A DNA stretch of 64,000 nucleotides. Source: Hippopus hippopus (lineage: Eukaryota; Mollusca; Bivalvia; Cardiida; Cardiidae). Both the position numbers and the translations under genes were made by a program. The stretch's first letter is position 1. Every line of letters begins with the position of its first letter. The stretch spans positions 25,751,587 through 25,815,586 of the forward strand of contig OX328107.1 in assembly GCA_946811185.2 (NCBI GenBank), in the 5' to 3' direction. Below are positions 1 to 11,243 of the stretch, one piece after another. Under the pieces are notes generated by a model that searched no databases, was not told the origin of the DNA, and saw nothing but the letters and a program-made list of their open reading frames with translations.

Positions 1-354
1 AACGAAGATGCTTTATTTACTTTTTATCCTTTACCAAACAAACCCATCTTTTAACAACCATGAGAAAAAAAGGTTTTAAAACAGTGTGAAAAAAGGAGGA
101 AAAAAAGCATAATCTCCTTTTCCACCAGTGTCTTCTACCCTGCCACTTTTGGGGACATTGGGGCAAGTGGAGAATTTTTTCATGATGAACAATTTCTTAA
201 AATTTCCAAATCTTACGTTTTAAATTAAGAATAATAATGAAATCTTCACAAAGCTAATTTAGTTGTGGTTGTATTGTTTGTATTATTTTATTATGTGGCT
301 TTTCTTGACAGACTTGGGTCAGCTGCAACAATGGATGGTTCACTGAGTCAATCC

Positions 355-583
355 TTAACTCTTTACCACACAATCCCGACTTTTAACGACCCTGAGAAAG
401 AAGCCTATAGAAAACATTGTGGGAAAAGGAGAAAATGCTGGTAACCAGCATTTTCTCCTTTTCCCACAATATTTTCCACCCTATCAAAGTCAGAAATCGT
501 CATATTAACAAGATTTAATTTGTTGTCTGCAGATGCTTTGAATTTGGTCCAGTCCAAAAATTTGTCGTTTGGTAAAGAGTTAA
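355..583 (+). mobile_element. Family A TTAA-MITE (piggyBac-like), intact reference copy
   Basis: TTAA at both ends, then termini CTCTTTACCACACAA and (reverse strand) CTCTTTACCAAACGA. The middle is a palindrome built on GAAAACATTGTGGGAAAAGG, AGAAAATGCTGGT and their complements, about 66 bp with no loop. The two flanks differ: left arm contains TTTTAACGACCCTGAG, right arm contains GCAGATGCTTTGAATTTGG. 'Plus' means left arm first. TTAA target duplication and CCY termini are piggyBac hallmarks; no transposase is present, so it is non-autonomous. Assignment to piggyBac is an inference. Confidence 0.88.
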
Positions 584-1117
584 AGGTGCAGAACACAAAA
601 TAAAATGGTTTTGCAGACAGTATAGATTAAGATCAGACTGTATGGAATGCATAGGTTGGTGTATGTTATATCATTCAAAAACCTGTTTCCCGCTTTATTA
701 GGTAATATTTTAAACTAGTTTATATTGAAAACATTAAATTTTGCAGACAACAAATATGGCTAAGATAATGTGATTTGTCCATGGCTTAGCATAAAGATTG
801 TGTGAAAAGGGTAAAATGGTGGTAACAAGCACTTTTTCTCCTTTTCCCACAATGTTTTCAGACACCTAATCCATCAGGGTCATTAAAACATTGGATTGTT
901 ATGGTAGAGTGAAACATCCAAGTTCATGAATTTGTGTTTTTATTTACAAAGCACTATTGCAGATTTTGTTAAAGGAAATGAAATGCATGATTTTTCTTTT
1001 ATTCTATTGACTCTTTGTTTTTGTACTTATTAGAAGAAAAATGAAGTATTAGCAATAGAAGTAAATATGTATAAGAATTGTTGCTGGCTTTTGTTATTTT
1101 TTTTTCAGATCCTGTGA

Positions 1118-1335
1118 TTTATCCTTTACCATACAATAGGGTGGTTTCACGACCCTGGGAAAATTGGTCTTTGAAAATATTGTGGGAGGAGGAGAAACTG
1201 CTAGTAACCAGCATATTCACCTTAGCCCACAGTATTTCTACCCCTTCACAGAAATATCCCATCATTTTAGCCTTTTTTTTTGACTGCATATGCTTTTATT
1301 ATCGAGAATTGTATCATATTGTCATTTGGTAAAGC
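1118..1335 (+). mobile_element. Family A MITE, degraded
   Basis: It starts TTTATCCTTTACCATAC and ends TTTGGTAAAGC. The core palindrome is mutated (GTGGGAGGAGGAG) but both arms are clear. Confidence 0.7.
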
Positions 1336-1336
1336 T

Positions 1337-1547
1337 TTCACCCTTTACCACACAATCCTGTGTTTTAACAGTGCTGAGAAAGGGGCTTTTTGAAAACATT
1401 GTGGGCAAAGGAGGAAATGCTGATGGCCAGTATTTTCTCTTTTTTTTCCCTGTCAAAGACAATTTCCATCATTAGAACCACATTAAAATTATCGTCAGCA
1501 AATTATTTCAATTTGGTTAAGTATAACATTTTGTCATCTGGTATAGA
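1337..1547 (+). mobile_element. Family A MITE, degraded
   Basis: It follows the previous copy head to tail, from CACCCTTTACCACACAAT to CATCTGGTATAGATG. The palindrome's right half is partly deleted. Confidence 0.7.
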
Positions 1548-1584
1548 TGTAAGCTGAGCCTTAGCTCAGTCTATAAAATTCATA

Positions 1585-1778
1585 TTCCGTATTCACCAAC
1601 CATTCTTAAAAACCTTCTTAGTCCTATTCTCCAGAAGTTTCTACATTTGAAAGTAACACAACTCCTGATTGGCTAAACCATTGGGTGTAGCCAATCAAGA
1701 GTTGTGTTACTTTCAAATTTAGGAAATCTTACAGAATAAGACTAAGCATATTCTTAAGAATGGTTGGTGAATATGGAC
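1585..1778. mobile_element. Family C MITE (palindromic, TTCACCAACC termini)
   Basis: Inverted ends GTATTCACCAACCATTCTTA and (reverse) ATATTCACCAACCATTCTTA. Inner arms AAAGTAACACAACTCCTGAT and ATCAAGAGTTGTGTTACTTT surround a short loop. Nearly the whole 190 bp is one hairpin. Confidence 0.8.
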
Positions 1779-2152
1779 CCTGTGCTTGAAAGTCAGTCGA
1801 GGTCACTAGATTGATTTCCAGCCTAGCAAGATTCTTTTTAGAATTGATGATGGGCCTTGTGGCAGGACTCATTCCTCTCTCACCATTGAACATTTTTTGA
1901 GGATATTTGTATGGGAAAGCAGCAAGTGATTTGGAAAGAATATTACGTGAATTACTTGTTAAAAAAAAAAATCCAGGAATGCATAGATAAGTCCACTAGT
2001 TGCTGCAATTTAACTGAAAAGATGTTCAAAACGGCATTAAACACTAAACTAATTACATGATTAACACTTTATCAGAGAAAATTTCAAACTTGTCCAAATT
2101 CAAAGCATTTGCAGATGACGAATTTGAATTGCTTAATAGATGGAATCTGTCC

Positions 2153-2380
2153 TTAAACTTTTACCACACAATCCTGACGTTTAACGACCCTGAGGAAGAA
2201 GGCTTTTGAAATCACTGTTGGAAAAGGAGAAAATGCTGGTAACCAGCATTTTCTCCTTTCCCTCATTGTTTTCTACCCTTTCCAAAACATTTTTCAATTT
2301 TTCAGTCACATTTCTTATGTTGTCTGCAAATACTTTCAATTTGGATGGTTCTAAAATTTTGTTGCTTGGTAAAGAGTTAA
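2153..2380 (+). mobile_element. Family A MITE, intact
   Basis: TTAA at 2153-2156 and 2377-2380, with a full core. A half copy in the opposite direction lies immediately upstream (about 2058-2135). Confidence 0.85.
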
Positions 2381-3343
2381 AGGAGTAGAAAACCTTATGG
2401 TCATTTCAAACTAAGGACCACTTTGTAAAATGTTAATCAGATTTTGAAGTATGAGTGGTGTATTTATATTGTTGTCATCAGTATATCGATTATGAAACAG
2501 TAGCTTATGCACATACATTACTAGTAAATCTACCAAAAAGTCTGCATTATTTCAAAGCAACTGGCTGCTTTTCCAGAGACACAAACTGAAAACTAGAACT
2601 TGTTTTTCTACAAAAAAACAGATGTCTCCCCTCTTTTTAGTGTCAGGATTAATAATCCATGATAAAGTTAATAACATTTTCTTGCAGATTTTTATTGCAG
2701 ACACGAAATTGTACGTAAAATGAGTAAGGAAAATAATCAAAGGGAAATAACTCGAAAAATATACAAGCCAGAGTTATGGTTCTTGTGCATGATACTTCGT
2801 CTCATGGTGCTTTACAAGTGTATGAAGTTTTATCAAAATATCTTAAAAGATTTTCAAGTTATAGAGTGGACATGATTTGTGACGGACAGACAGACAGACG
2901 GACAGATAGACGGATGCACAGGGAAAAACAATATGTCTCCTGACCCTGACGGGGGGGGACATAATGACTGGGGGGGGGACATAATAATGTAAAGAAATAA
3001 GAAAGGAATTGATTCTGTCTCAAAGACTTTCACCAATGCATGCAGAAAGAAGTTTGGTTGACCTGTAACAAAAACCGTATATCTAGCTCACTACATTTTC
3101 ACTGACGTGTTTCACTTCGCAAATATTTTTGTACCTTGTACACAGTCATCAACAGAAAAAAAAAACAGAGACAGCCCCCAAAATTTTCTCCTTTATTTGA
3201 TCCATCTTCTCACCTCAATTTTAGTTATCAAAACAAAAAAGAAAAAAAAGTGACATAATAAAATAGGAAGCACAAGGCTTGTAAGTCAATGTATCTTTGT
3301 TCACAATAAACAATATGGCCATACAAAAAAAAGTGGCATCCAC

Positions 3344-3578
3344 TTAACTCTTTACCACACAATCCAGAGTTTTAACGACCCTGAGGAAGAATCCTTTTGA
3401 AAAAATTGTGGGAAAAAGAGAAAATGCTGGTAACCAGCATTTTCTCCTTTTCCCACAATGTTTTCTACCCTGTATAAGAAAGAAATTATCATTTGAGTAA
3501 CATTTATCTTCTCGTCTGCACATGCTTTCTGCTTCATTCTGGTTGAGTCCAGTATTTTGTTGTTTGGTAAAGAGTTAA
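3344..3578 (+). mobile_element. Family A MITE, intact
   Basis: TTAA at both ends, core palindrome complete. It is followed 18 bp later by another, weaker copy (3596-3815). Confidence 0.86.
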
Positions 3579-4328
3579 GCTGACATCCCTCATATTAATC
3601 CTTTACCAAACAATCCTGTTTTTAAATGACCTTGAAGAAAATGGTTTTAGAAAACACTGTGAAAAAAGGAGAAAATGATTGTTATCAGCATCTTCTCCCT
3701 TTTCTACAATATCTCCATCAAATAAAAGGCATAATTAATTATTTTAGCCCATTAAATTTTTTTATCTGCAAATTCTCCCAAGTCTAAAAGTTTGACAACT
3801 GGTAAAAATTTAACCAATATTTCAAACTTTTAATTTACAATGCACTTGGCCAGACTAGCATAATTCAAAGAAAATTGCTACAAAAGTCCACTTATCATGA
3901 ACACCAGAAACAAATACCAACCAAGTTCATTTCACAACAAGACTTACAACCCAATCTCCAGCATTTGCAACATATTAAAATATCTACAACCCAATCTCTC
4001 ACAATACCACATATCATCCCATCCTCAACCCAATGTACCTCATTTACCACCTACCACGCATTCACATGTACCATCTTTAACCATCACACATTCCAATTAT
4101 CATACTATTAATAACCCAATCTTAGTTTTTGAGTATTCCCATAATTCTATCCCAAAAAATCTAAACATTTATAATAACTTTTGTAAAAATATAAACTTCA
4201 GAACTCTCAATATTTCATTAAAACTATGTTCAGTATGAGCTCCATTTTTTTTTTGCCCACACAGTACATTATATTTTCAAGAAGTTTATCTTTCAAACTT
4301 CTGAATTCTGTGGTCTTTCGAAATTTAG

Positions 4329-4513
4329 GGTCTGCATTCACCAACCGTTCTTTATTTCATACTAAGTCTTATGCTAGATTTAGAAAGAAACACAACTTCT
4401 GATTGGCTAAACCATTTGGTTTTGCCAATCAGAAGTTGTGTTACTTTCAAATTCAGAAAATTCTAGAGAATAAGACTCAGAATATTCTTAAGAGTGGTTG
4501 GTGAATATGGACC
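4329..4513. mobile_element. Family C MITE
   Basis: It runs from GTCTGCATTCACCAACCG to GGTTGGTGAATATGGACCC, with inner arms CACAACTTCTGATTGGCTAA and TTGCCAATCAGAAGTTGTG. Confidence 0.8.
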
Positions 4514-4739
4514 CAGGTCTGATTCTAGAATTTTGAGACCAGTCATCTAATTGGCTTAGACAGGATATTTAGGCTCAAGAAACAGATATTCTTGGAATTT
4601 TGAACTGGAACTGAACTTAGAATGATGAGTGAATACTACCTCCGTCTTTCTGCTTGAATATCAAAGAACATATCTGATCAGCACCTGATATTGTAAGTTT
4701 TTTCAGTTTTACAAAAAATTTGAATTAAAGTCGGGTTCC

Positions 4740-4965
4740 TTAACCCTTTATCACACAATCCTGAGTATTGACAACCCATGAAAAGAAGCCCTTTGAAAAC
4801 AGAGGGAAAAGAAGAAAATACTGGTAACAAGCATTTTCTCTTTTTCCCAACAATGTTTTCTACTCTGTCCGAGAATTCAGCTCACTTGTACTGACTTTAA
4901 AACTGTCATCTGCAGATGTTTTGAATTCAGAAGAGTATAAAACTTACTGGGTGGAAAAGGGTTAA
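4740..4965 (+). mobile_element. Family A MITE, intact ends
   Basis: TTAA at 4740-4743 and 4962-4965. The core has several mismatches (GAAAACAGAGGGAAAAG). Confidence 0.82.
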
Positions 4966-4993
4966 CAAAGCAAGGCGTGCATTGCTACACAGT

Positions 4994-5443
4994 TTAACCC
5001 TTTACCCCACAATACTGACTTTTAATGACCCTGGGCAAGTAGCTTTTTGAAAACAGTGTGAGAAAAGAAGAAAATTCTGGTAACCAGCATTTTCTCCTTT
5101 TCCCACAATGTTTTTTTACCCTATTAACCCTTTCCCAAACAACAAATTTTAGACTCTCCCAAACTGAGAGCATCCACAGACGATGAATTCAGAATTGGTA
5201 CAAATGAGCTTTACTTCTCTGATAGGGTAGAAAACATTGTGGGAAAAGGAGAAAATGCTGGTTACCAGCATTTTCTCCTTTTCCCTCAATGTTTTCAAAA
5301 GCCTTCTTTCCCAGTGGCGTGAAAACCAGGGATTATTTGGTAAAGGGTTAAATAAAAGTTGTACCATTTGAGCCACACTGAAATCGTCTGCAAATGCTTC
5401 AATTTGGACAAGGCTAAAATTTTGTCATCTGGTAAAGGGTTAA
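4994..5443 (+). mobile_element. Family A MITE split by a second family A copy
   Basis: The left half is 4994-5127 and the right half 5348-5443. The break falls in the right arm, where a normal copy reads TACCCTATCAAAGACA; here TACCCTA is followed by TTAA, a whole reverse copy, then TTAA and the rest of the arm. It is a direct record of TTAA-specific insertion. Confidence 0.86.
5124..5351 (-). mobile_element. Family A MITE nested inside another family A copy
   Basis: This is a complete reverse-oriented copy, TTAA to TTAA, with a nearly perfect core. It is younger than its host at 4994-5443. Confidence 0.87.
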
Positions 5444-5680
5444 GAGTAAAATCTTTTGGGATAAGTTCTTTATCATCATCACTTTTACTATCAAGATAAA
5501 ATTAGACAAAAAAAAGTAAGTCAAGCCACCAACCAAAACAATCAAAGCATATGGTGCAGATATAGTGAATGGCATATTGCACAGAAGGTTTACAATGAGC
5601 AAAGGAATGCAAAATCTCCCCATTAACTAACAGATGATGAATTAAAAAACATGTCTTCCTAATCTAATTCTAACTCAAAA

Positions 5681-5793
5681 TTAAGTCTTTACCAGACAAC
5701 AACATTTTGTCCTCATTCATCTTGGTACAATTTGCCAATGACAATTTAACCTCCAAGGTTGTTAAAAGTCTTCATTGTGTGGTAAAGTGTTAA
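5681..5793 (-). mobile_element. Family A deletion derivative, no core palindrome
   Basis: TTAA ends and both termini are kept (TCTTTACCAGACAAC and GTGTGGTAAAGTG), but the whole palindromic centre is missing, leaving 113 bp. Confidence 0.75.
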
Positions 5794-6330
5794 ATAACCT
5801 CATCATCATGTAACTGGTATGCATTTTAGACTTATCAAAACTCAAGACAGGTACACAAAATAATGTAACATGTAAACTCTTCAGTAAAATCATTACAATG
5901 TAAGTAGACAAGTATTGAAAACATTACAGAAAATGGAAGAAATTACACACTATCAACAATTTCTCAATTCACCACAATGGTTTTTCTGTGAATGTCTCTA
6001 ACACCCTCTTTTATAAAACATTCTGATAATAAATATTATATTATGCTATGATAAAGCTTTTCATGCTTTCAGTTTTTAAATAAAACATTTTTAATACCTC
6101 ACCAATTTCAATGCTCTTATACTTAAATATAGAATTAGCTGAAAACAAACTTCAGTACACACATGTACATTTGTAATGTAAACACAACGATATATGTCTA
6201 GTTGAAATAAGAGGGCCATTTTTTACGTTCATAGATTTCTTGTGTAACTTTTTAATCAACGATGTTCAAGAGAAATAGTTACAGGTGATGAAACCTTGAT
6301 GTACAATTTTGAACCTGTGTCTAAGGCTAA

Positions 6331-6950
6331 AAACAAGAGGGCCATGTTGGCCCTTAATTTGCCCACCCTAGCCTGTTGACCAAACATGACCAATTTCCAA
6401 TCTCTTCTGAGATATTATGATAAACATTCTAACAAACTTTTATGAGTATTTAAGTGAAAATGTGACCTCTAGAGTGTACACAAGCTTTTTCTAAGATTTG
6501 TCTCAGTGACCTACTTTTTAGCCCAACATGGCCTTTTTTCAAACTTGTTGTAGATATAATGAAGACAAACATTCTGACCACCTTTCATGGGTACTGGACT
6601 GAAAATGTAGCCTCTTGAGTGTAAATAAGTTTTTTCTAGAATTTGTCTCACTAACCTACTTTTTAGCCCAACATGGCCCATTTTCAAACTCCTCGTATAT
6701 ATAATCAAGACAAACATTCTGACCACCTTTCATGAATATTGGACAGAAAATGTGGCCACTAGCGCGTACACAAAAGGTTTTTCAAAGATTTCACCAGGTG
6801 ACCTAGTTTTTTACCCAAAATGACCTGTTTTTAAATGTGTCTGAGATATCATCCAGTAAACATTCTGACCAATATTCATGAGTACTGGACAAGAAATGTG
6901 GCCTCTAGAGTGTGCACAAGCTTTTTTTCTAAGATTTAACTTGGGTCGAG
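6331..6950 (+). repeat. Unit-repeat element (AAGAGGGCCATGTTGGCCCT)
   Basis: Four units of about 145 bp with TTTAGCCCAACATGGCC, AAACATTCTGACCACCTTTC and GAGTGT.CACAAG. The closing end seen in other copies is missing; a family C MITE follows. Confidence 0.76.
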
Positions 6951-7079
6951 ATTCACCAACCATTCTTAAAAACATTTTTAGTCTTATCCTCTAAGATTTT
7001 CCAAATTTGAAATTAACACAACTTCTGAATGGCTAAAAACCAAACAATTTTGCCAATCAGAAGTTGTGTTCTGGTGCCC
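6951..7079. mobile_element. Family C MITE, truncated
   Basis: It starts GTCGAGATTCACCAACCATT and stops after GCCAATCAGAAGTTGTGTT, where a partial family A right half takes over without TTAA. Confidence 0.72.
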
Positions 7080-9473
7080 ATCATTTTCTCCTTTCCTAGA
7101 AATGTTTCCTACCCTACCAAAGACATCATTTGAGCCATGTTTACATTGTATCTGCTAATGCTTTTAAAATGGGTAAGCTTCAACTTGTAGCACGCGGTAT
7201 AAAGTATTTCAACAAAATGGGGGAAGAAAATCTATATACAATTGAAACATACAAAAACTCAGTCCCAGAGTGAAATAAATAATGTTTCTTAAACTTAATA
7301 ATACATGTGGTTGGAATTTTCTAGTATATGGAATGTTTTAAAACATGATTCTAAAATAGTATTGTACATGTCTATGCAATTAAATGGAATTAAAAAAGAT
7401 AAATATACACATGATGTCTGACTGAAAATTAAGAAAATGATAATTACAATGTATACCCATAATATCTCGCCAAACTACTTTTTTCAGCTGTACAATATGG
7501 GACAAAGTGTCAAAAAAGATGACAAAAAAAGATGTGTTTCAGAAACATCTTGCTCCCTAATGGTAGCCAGTTTTAATTTTGCTAAGCAAAACATGCTTGC
7601 TCACAGGGTTTAATATTTGTTTTTAAAATCATCTTTATTTTGTTCATAAAAATAGTACAGCAATGGGTTATAATTATTATGCTAGTATGCCAGAATAACA
7701 ATGGTAGGCAATATTTTGACAAACTTTCTGCAAGGTCATTTACATTTCCATCATTTAAAAGTCCTATAACTCTTCCAAATAAAATCAGATTTTGACCATC
7801 ATGCCACTGAATTTGCAATTCATTTATATAAAGACACACATTAAATGTGAATTAAATGTAACAATAAACAATAAAGTCAACTAACAAAACCCAATTATAT
7901 AGACAAACTAACCTACAAATATACAAATTGGGAGACCAGAAACAATATGCCCCAAATCTTGGGGGGCATTAAAAAAATGTGAATGTAAATTCAATTAAAA
8001 TCAATGCGTAAGTATAAAAAATCCCAAATATACTTACAATGCCCCTTTTCCCCCCCTCCAACCAAAACAGATGAATAATTACAAAAAAATCATAATTACT
8101 CAAAAACCGAAAGGAAACAAAACTCAATATTATCTGCAATAGTGTATTGAAAATGAAAAAACACCTTCTGCACAAGTCATCGATTTTCCCATAATGTTTT
8201 CTACTCATCCAAGATGAATCTAACCATTTGAACTACGTATGATCTGCAAATCCTTTTAATTTGGACCAGTCTAAAATGCTGTTGATTATTAAAAGGGTTA
8301 AGACACAGAACTCAGCATAAAGTAAGTTGTTTTTGCCGATATTGTAGATCAAAGTGAGAGTGCATAGGACATCTTGGATCTGCATAGTCCAATACTTTGC
8401 AACATTATTCTGTCAAAACAACCTTGAAATATCAATATTTTGGATGTTTCAGCTACACGAAAAAGTTAATGTTACCTGCTATTGCTCCCTTTCCAACACT
8501 GTTTTCTGTATCAACCAAAAGTCATTTTCCTTTCCTTCAAATATACTCCATTTTGTTGCTTGTAACAATTAATCCCTGAGTACTCGATTAATAAAATGGC
8601 CTTTTGGAATTTGGAGAAAAAGTTTAAATATTGCCAGTTCAAACTTGCTTTGGCCAGAATATGTGACCAAGTAGCAAGCAGTATAGATCAAGAATAGACT
8701 CCTCAGAATGTCCAGTCATATCTTGATCTACATTGTCTGCAAAAGCAACTAGTACAAGGTTAAGTGATTTTAGATTTTAGAGCATTCTAAAGTGGCCAAT
8801 ATGGCAATATGGATAATACACAAAAAGGACTCAACACATACATACTTTGTTGGAATGGTGTTTTACACCATTTTTAACCATGTTTCAGGTATACCAAGGC
8901 AATTTTTCCCAGGTTTCATGAGTATTTGGCTCAAGTTCTGCAGTGCCTTTTCAAAGGAAACTCACAGAATTGCCAAATTTGGCTCAATCATAGAGCTCTT
9001 GATTGTAAAGCTAAAGCCTAATCAACTCACTCAGCAACAATGGACCCCCACTTTACACACTACATAACTACACAAAGAACATAAATATCTAATAGCTAAT
9101 TATCATGTAACAAATATGCTAAAATTTTGCTGTATTTCAAAACAAAATATCACAGATCTACGCTCTAGTTAGCACCACCACCCTTCAGAAATGAACACAA
9201 ATTGGAATTAGAAAACAACTCAACCTAAAATCTCTAGAGCCATATCTCTGATGTCATTTTCACTGACTGTTCTAAATTTAATTCAGTTTTCCATGACAAG
9301 TGATCTGATTGGTGAAGTCACAACATCTCAGCCAGTCAAATTACTGGTCTTGGAATTCAGAATCAGAATACTTGGTAATAATGACCCCAGGACTCTTTCT
9401 TACAGACAACCTCAGAAAAAAGTAAAATAAAACTACGGGTAGGATGACACAGAAAAAAACCAAGTGTCTCTTC

Positions 9474-9697
9474 ACCCTTTTCCTAGACGACAAAAAATTT
9501 AGACCTGTCCAAGTTAAAAGCACATAGCAAATGACAAATTTAACATGGGTCAAATGATAGGATCTGCCTTTGAAAGAGTAGAAAACATTGTGGGAAAAGC
9601 AGAAAGTGATGGTAAAGAGCAATTTCTCCTTTTCCCACTATGTTTTCTTCAGCCTCCTTCCTCAACGTCATTTAAAAAAATAGGACTGAAAGGGTTG
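9474..9697 (-). mobile_element. Family A MITE, degraded
   Basis: It runs from ACCCTTTTCCTAGACGAC to GGACTGAAAGGGTTG. The core is present with substitutions. Confidence 0.72.
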
Positions 9698-9726
9698 AAA
9701 AATGAAATATCGAGTCTTTAATTTAT

Positions 9727-9950
9727 TAACCCTGTACCACACAATCTTCAGTTTTAATGACCTGGAGGAAGAAGGCTATCGAAAACATTGCAGAAAAAAG
9801 AGAAAATGTTGATAACCAGCATTTCCTCATTTTCCGACAATGTTTTCTTTCCTTTGTAAATGGGATCTAATAACTTGAGCCAAGGTTAATTTGCTGTCTG
9901 CAAATGCTTTTGAAATGGAGGAGTCTTTGGAGGTTTTGTACAGAGTTAAC
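9727..9950 (+). mobile_element. Family A MITE
   Basis: It runs from TTAACCCTGTACCACAC to GTACAGAGTTAA. Fragments of further copies follow to 10093. Confidence 0.75.
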
Positions 9951-10093
9951 TTTTAACTGTCTTCAGGACCTCAAGGAAAAAGGCTTTTGAAAATTTTGTG
10001 GAAAAGGCAAAAGAGGTTGTGTGCTGAAGGGTATGAGTTAACCATGTACCAACAACCCGATACAATTTCAGGGACCTTAAGGTAAAGGGCTCT

Positions 10094-10311
10094 TTAACTA
10101 TTTACCAAACCACAAAATTTTGGACATGTTCAAACTAAAAGCATTTGCAGACCTTGGCTTAAATGATGAAAGTAGTCCTTGATAGGGTAGAAAACATTGT
10201 GGGAAATGGAGAAAATGCTGGTTACCTGCATTTTCTCCTTTTCCAACAATGTTTTGAAAAGCCTTCTACCTCAGGGTCATTAAAAGTCATGATTGTTTGG
10301 TAAGAGGTTAA
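10094..10311 (-). mobile_element. Family A MITE, intact
   Basis: TTAA at 10094-10097 and 10308-10311, with the full core. Confidence 0.84.
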
Positions 10312-10532
10312 AACATGGTTGAAAATGAGTAGATTTCGGTAGATAGCATTTTCCTCTATTCCCACAATATTTTCTAACTTTTTAAAGACATAATTTTATT
10401 TGAACCATATTCAGTTTGTCATCTGCAAATCCTTTCAATACGGACCTGTCTAATACATCAACTACTGGTACAGAGCTAAACTTGACATGTTCCATTTGAT
10501 TTATTCAATGCTCTGAGGTTAGAATAGATGAA

Positions 10533-11005
10533 CCATGCTCTGTGAAAAGGGGGGTTTAATGCATTTGCAAAAAGTTTCAACCCATGTCAGCCTGCGCAGT
10601 CCGCGCAGGCTGACCTGGGCTGAAACTTTTTGCTATCTTTAAATTTTCTGCATGTTGAAGGATAGTTCTATCTCATGATTCAGTTGGTTGTTAGACAAAA
10701 TGGATTCTATGGATCCATAATTATGAGATGACTTGCTTGGTATAATGAATCACGGAGATGCATTAACCCTTTACCACACAATGCCGACTTTTGACGACCT
10801 TGAGAAACAGGACTTTTGAAAACATTGTGGGAAAAGGGGAAAATGCTGGTAACCAGCATTTTCTCCTTTTCCCACAATGTTTTCTACCCTATCTTCCACA
10901 ATTTTAGCAACGTTAAATTTTGTGTCTGCAAAATGCTTTCGATTCGGACGGGTCTAAAATTTTGTCATGTGGTAAAGGGTTAAGCCCCCTTTTGCCAGAG
11001 CATGG
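10533..11005 (+). mobile_element. Family B MITE (CCATGCTCTG termini), split by a family A copy
   Basis: Terminal inverted repeats CCATGCTCTGTGAAAAGG and (reverse strand) CCATGCTCTGGCAAAAGG. The centre holds GTCAGCCTGCGCAGTC and its complement. Family A copy 10763-10983 has been inserted at the natural TTAA of the right arm (GATGCATTAAGCCC). The element without the insert is about 250 bp. Confidence 0.85.
10763..10983 (+). mobile_element. Family A MITE nested in a family B MITE
   Basis: TTAA to TTAA, full core. Removing it and one TTAA restores the right arm of the family B element. Confidence 0.87.
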
Positions 11006-11159
11006 CCTAAAGAAGTTTTATAATATCACATGTTGTGTTTTCTGTATTGAGCATTTAAAATGTGTTCATTTCATATATTACCATGACGATGACAATTACA
11101 ACAACAGCAGAAAGCATCGCCATGACAACATCGGGTGACACTAACCAGAGCAGACACCG

Positions 11160-11243
11160 TCATACAGTCTGTAACTGTCCTTTCTCGCCATTTGGATGTG
11201 ACACTGTACGGCGACGCATAAACCTCTTCTGAGCTGCTTCTAT
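11160..11243 (-). CDS. GNPTAB: GNPTAB exon 27, cytosolic tail and stop (residues 1139-1165)
   Basis: It encodes a 27-residue basic tail, [20 protein letters not shown] then KGQLQTV, ending in TGA. The position and basic character match the human tail ALKRKIFPRRRIHKE. Acceptor TAACAG|ATAGAA. I found no certain polyadenylation site; an AATAAA on the minus strand at 10505-10500 is one candidate. Confidence 0.93.
   Translation of the reverse strand: MEAAQKRFMRRRTVSHPNGEKGQLQTV

Larger units (their letters stand above)
1..11159. other. Intergenic region downstream of GNPTAB; repeats only
   Basis: I read all six frames here and found no open frame with recognisable family motifs or splice structure. 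The segment holds many family A MITEs (listed separately, plus partial ones near 783-892, 3596-3815, 7078-7210, 8183-8300, 9948-10070 and 10340-10480), C family copies, a unit-repeat element at 6331-6950, a bivalve-type repeat at about 2730-2990 and a repeat-like stretch at about 7495-7900. Part of it is presumably the GNPTAB 3' UTR. Confidence 0.7.

Noticed and set aside
405..596. Many open frames carrying the peptide [20 protein letters not shown] or its reverse-strand partner [15 protein letters not shown]
   Set aside because: These are translations of the family A palindrome. The same peptide recurs at dozens of places, always at the MITE core, in both orientations, and has no start or splice context. 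They are not genes.
8792..9067. 91-codon plus-strand frame
   Set aside because: The reverse strand resembles intronic unit repeats (CAGGTTTCATGAGTATTTGG) and no protein family is recognisable.
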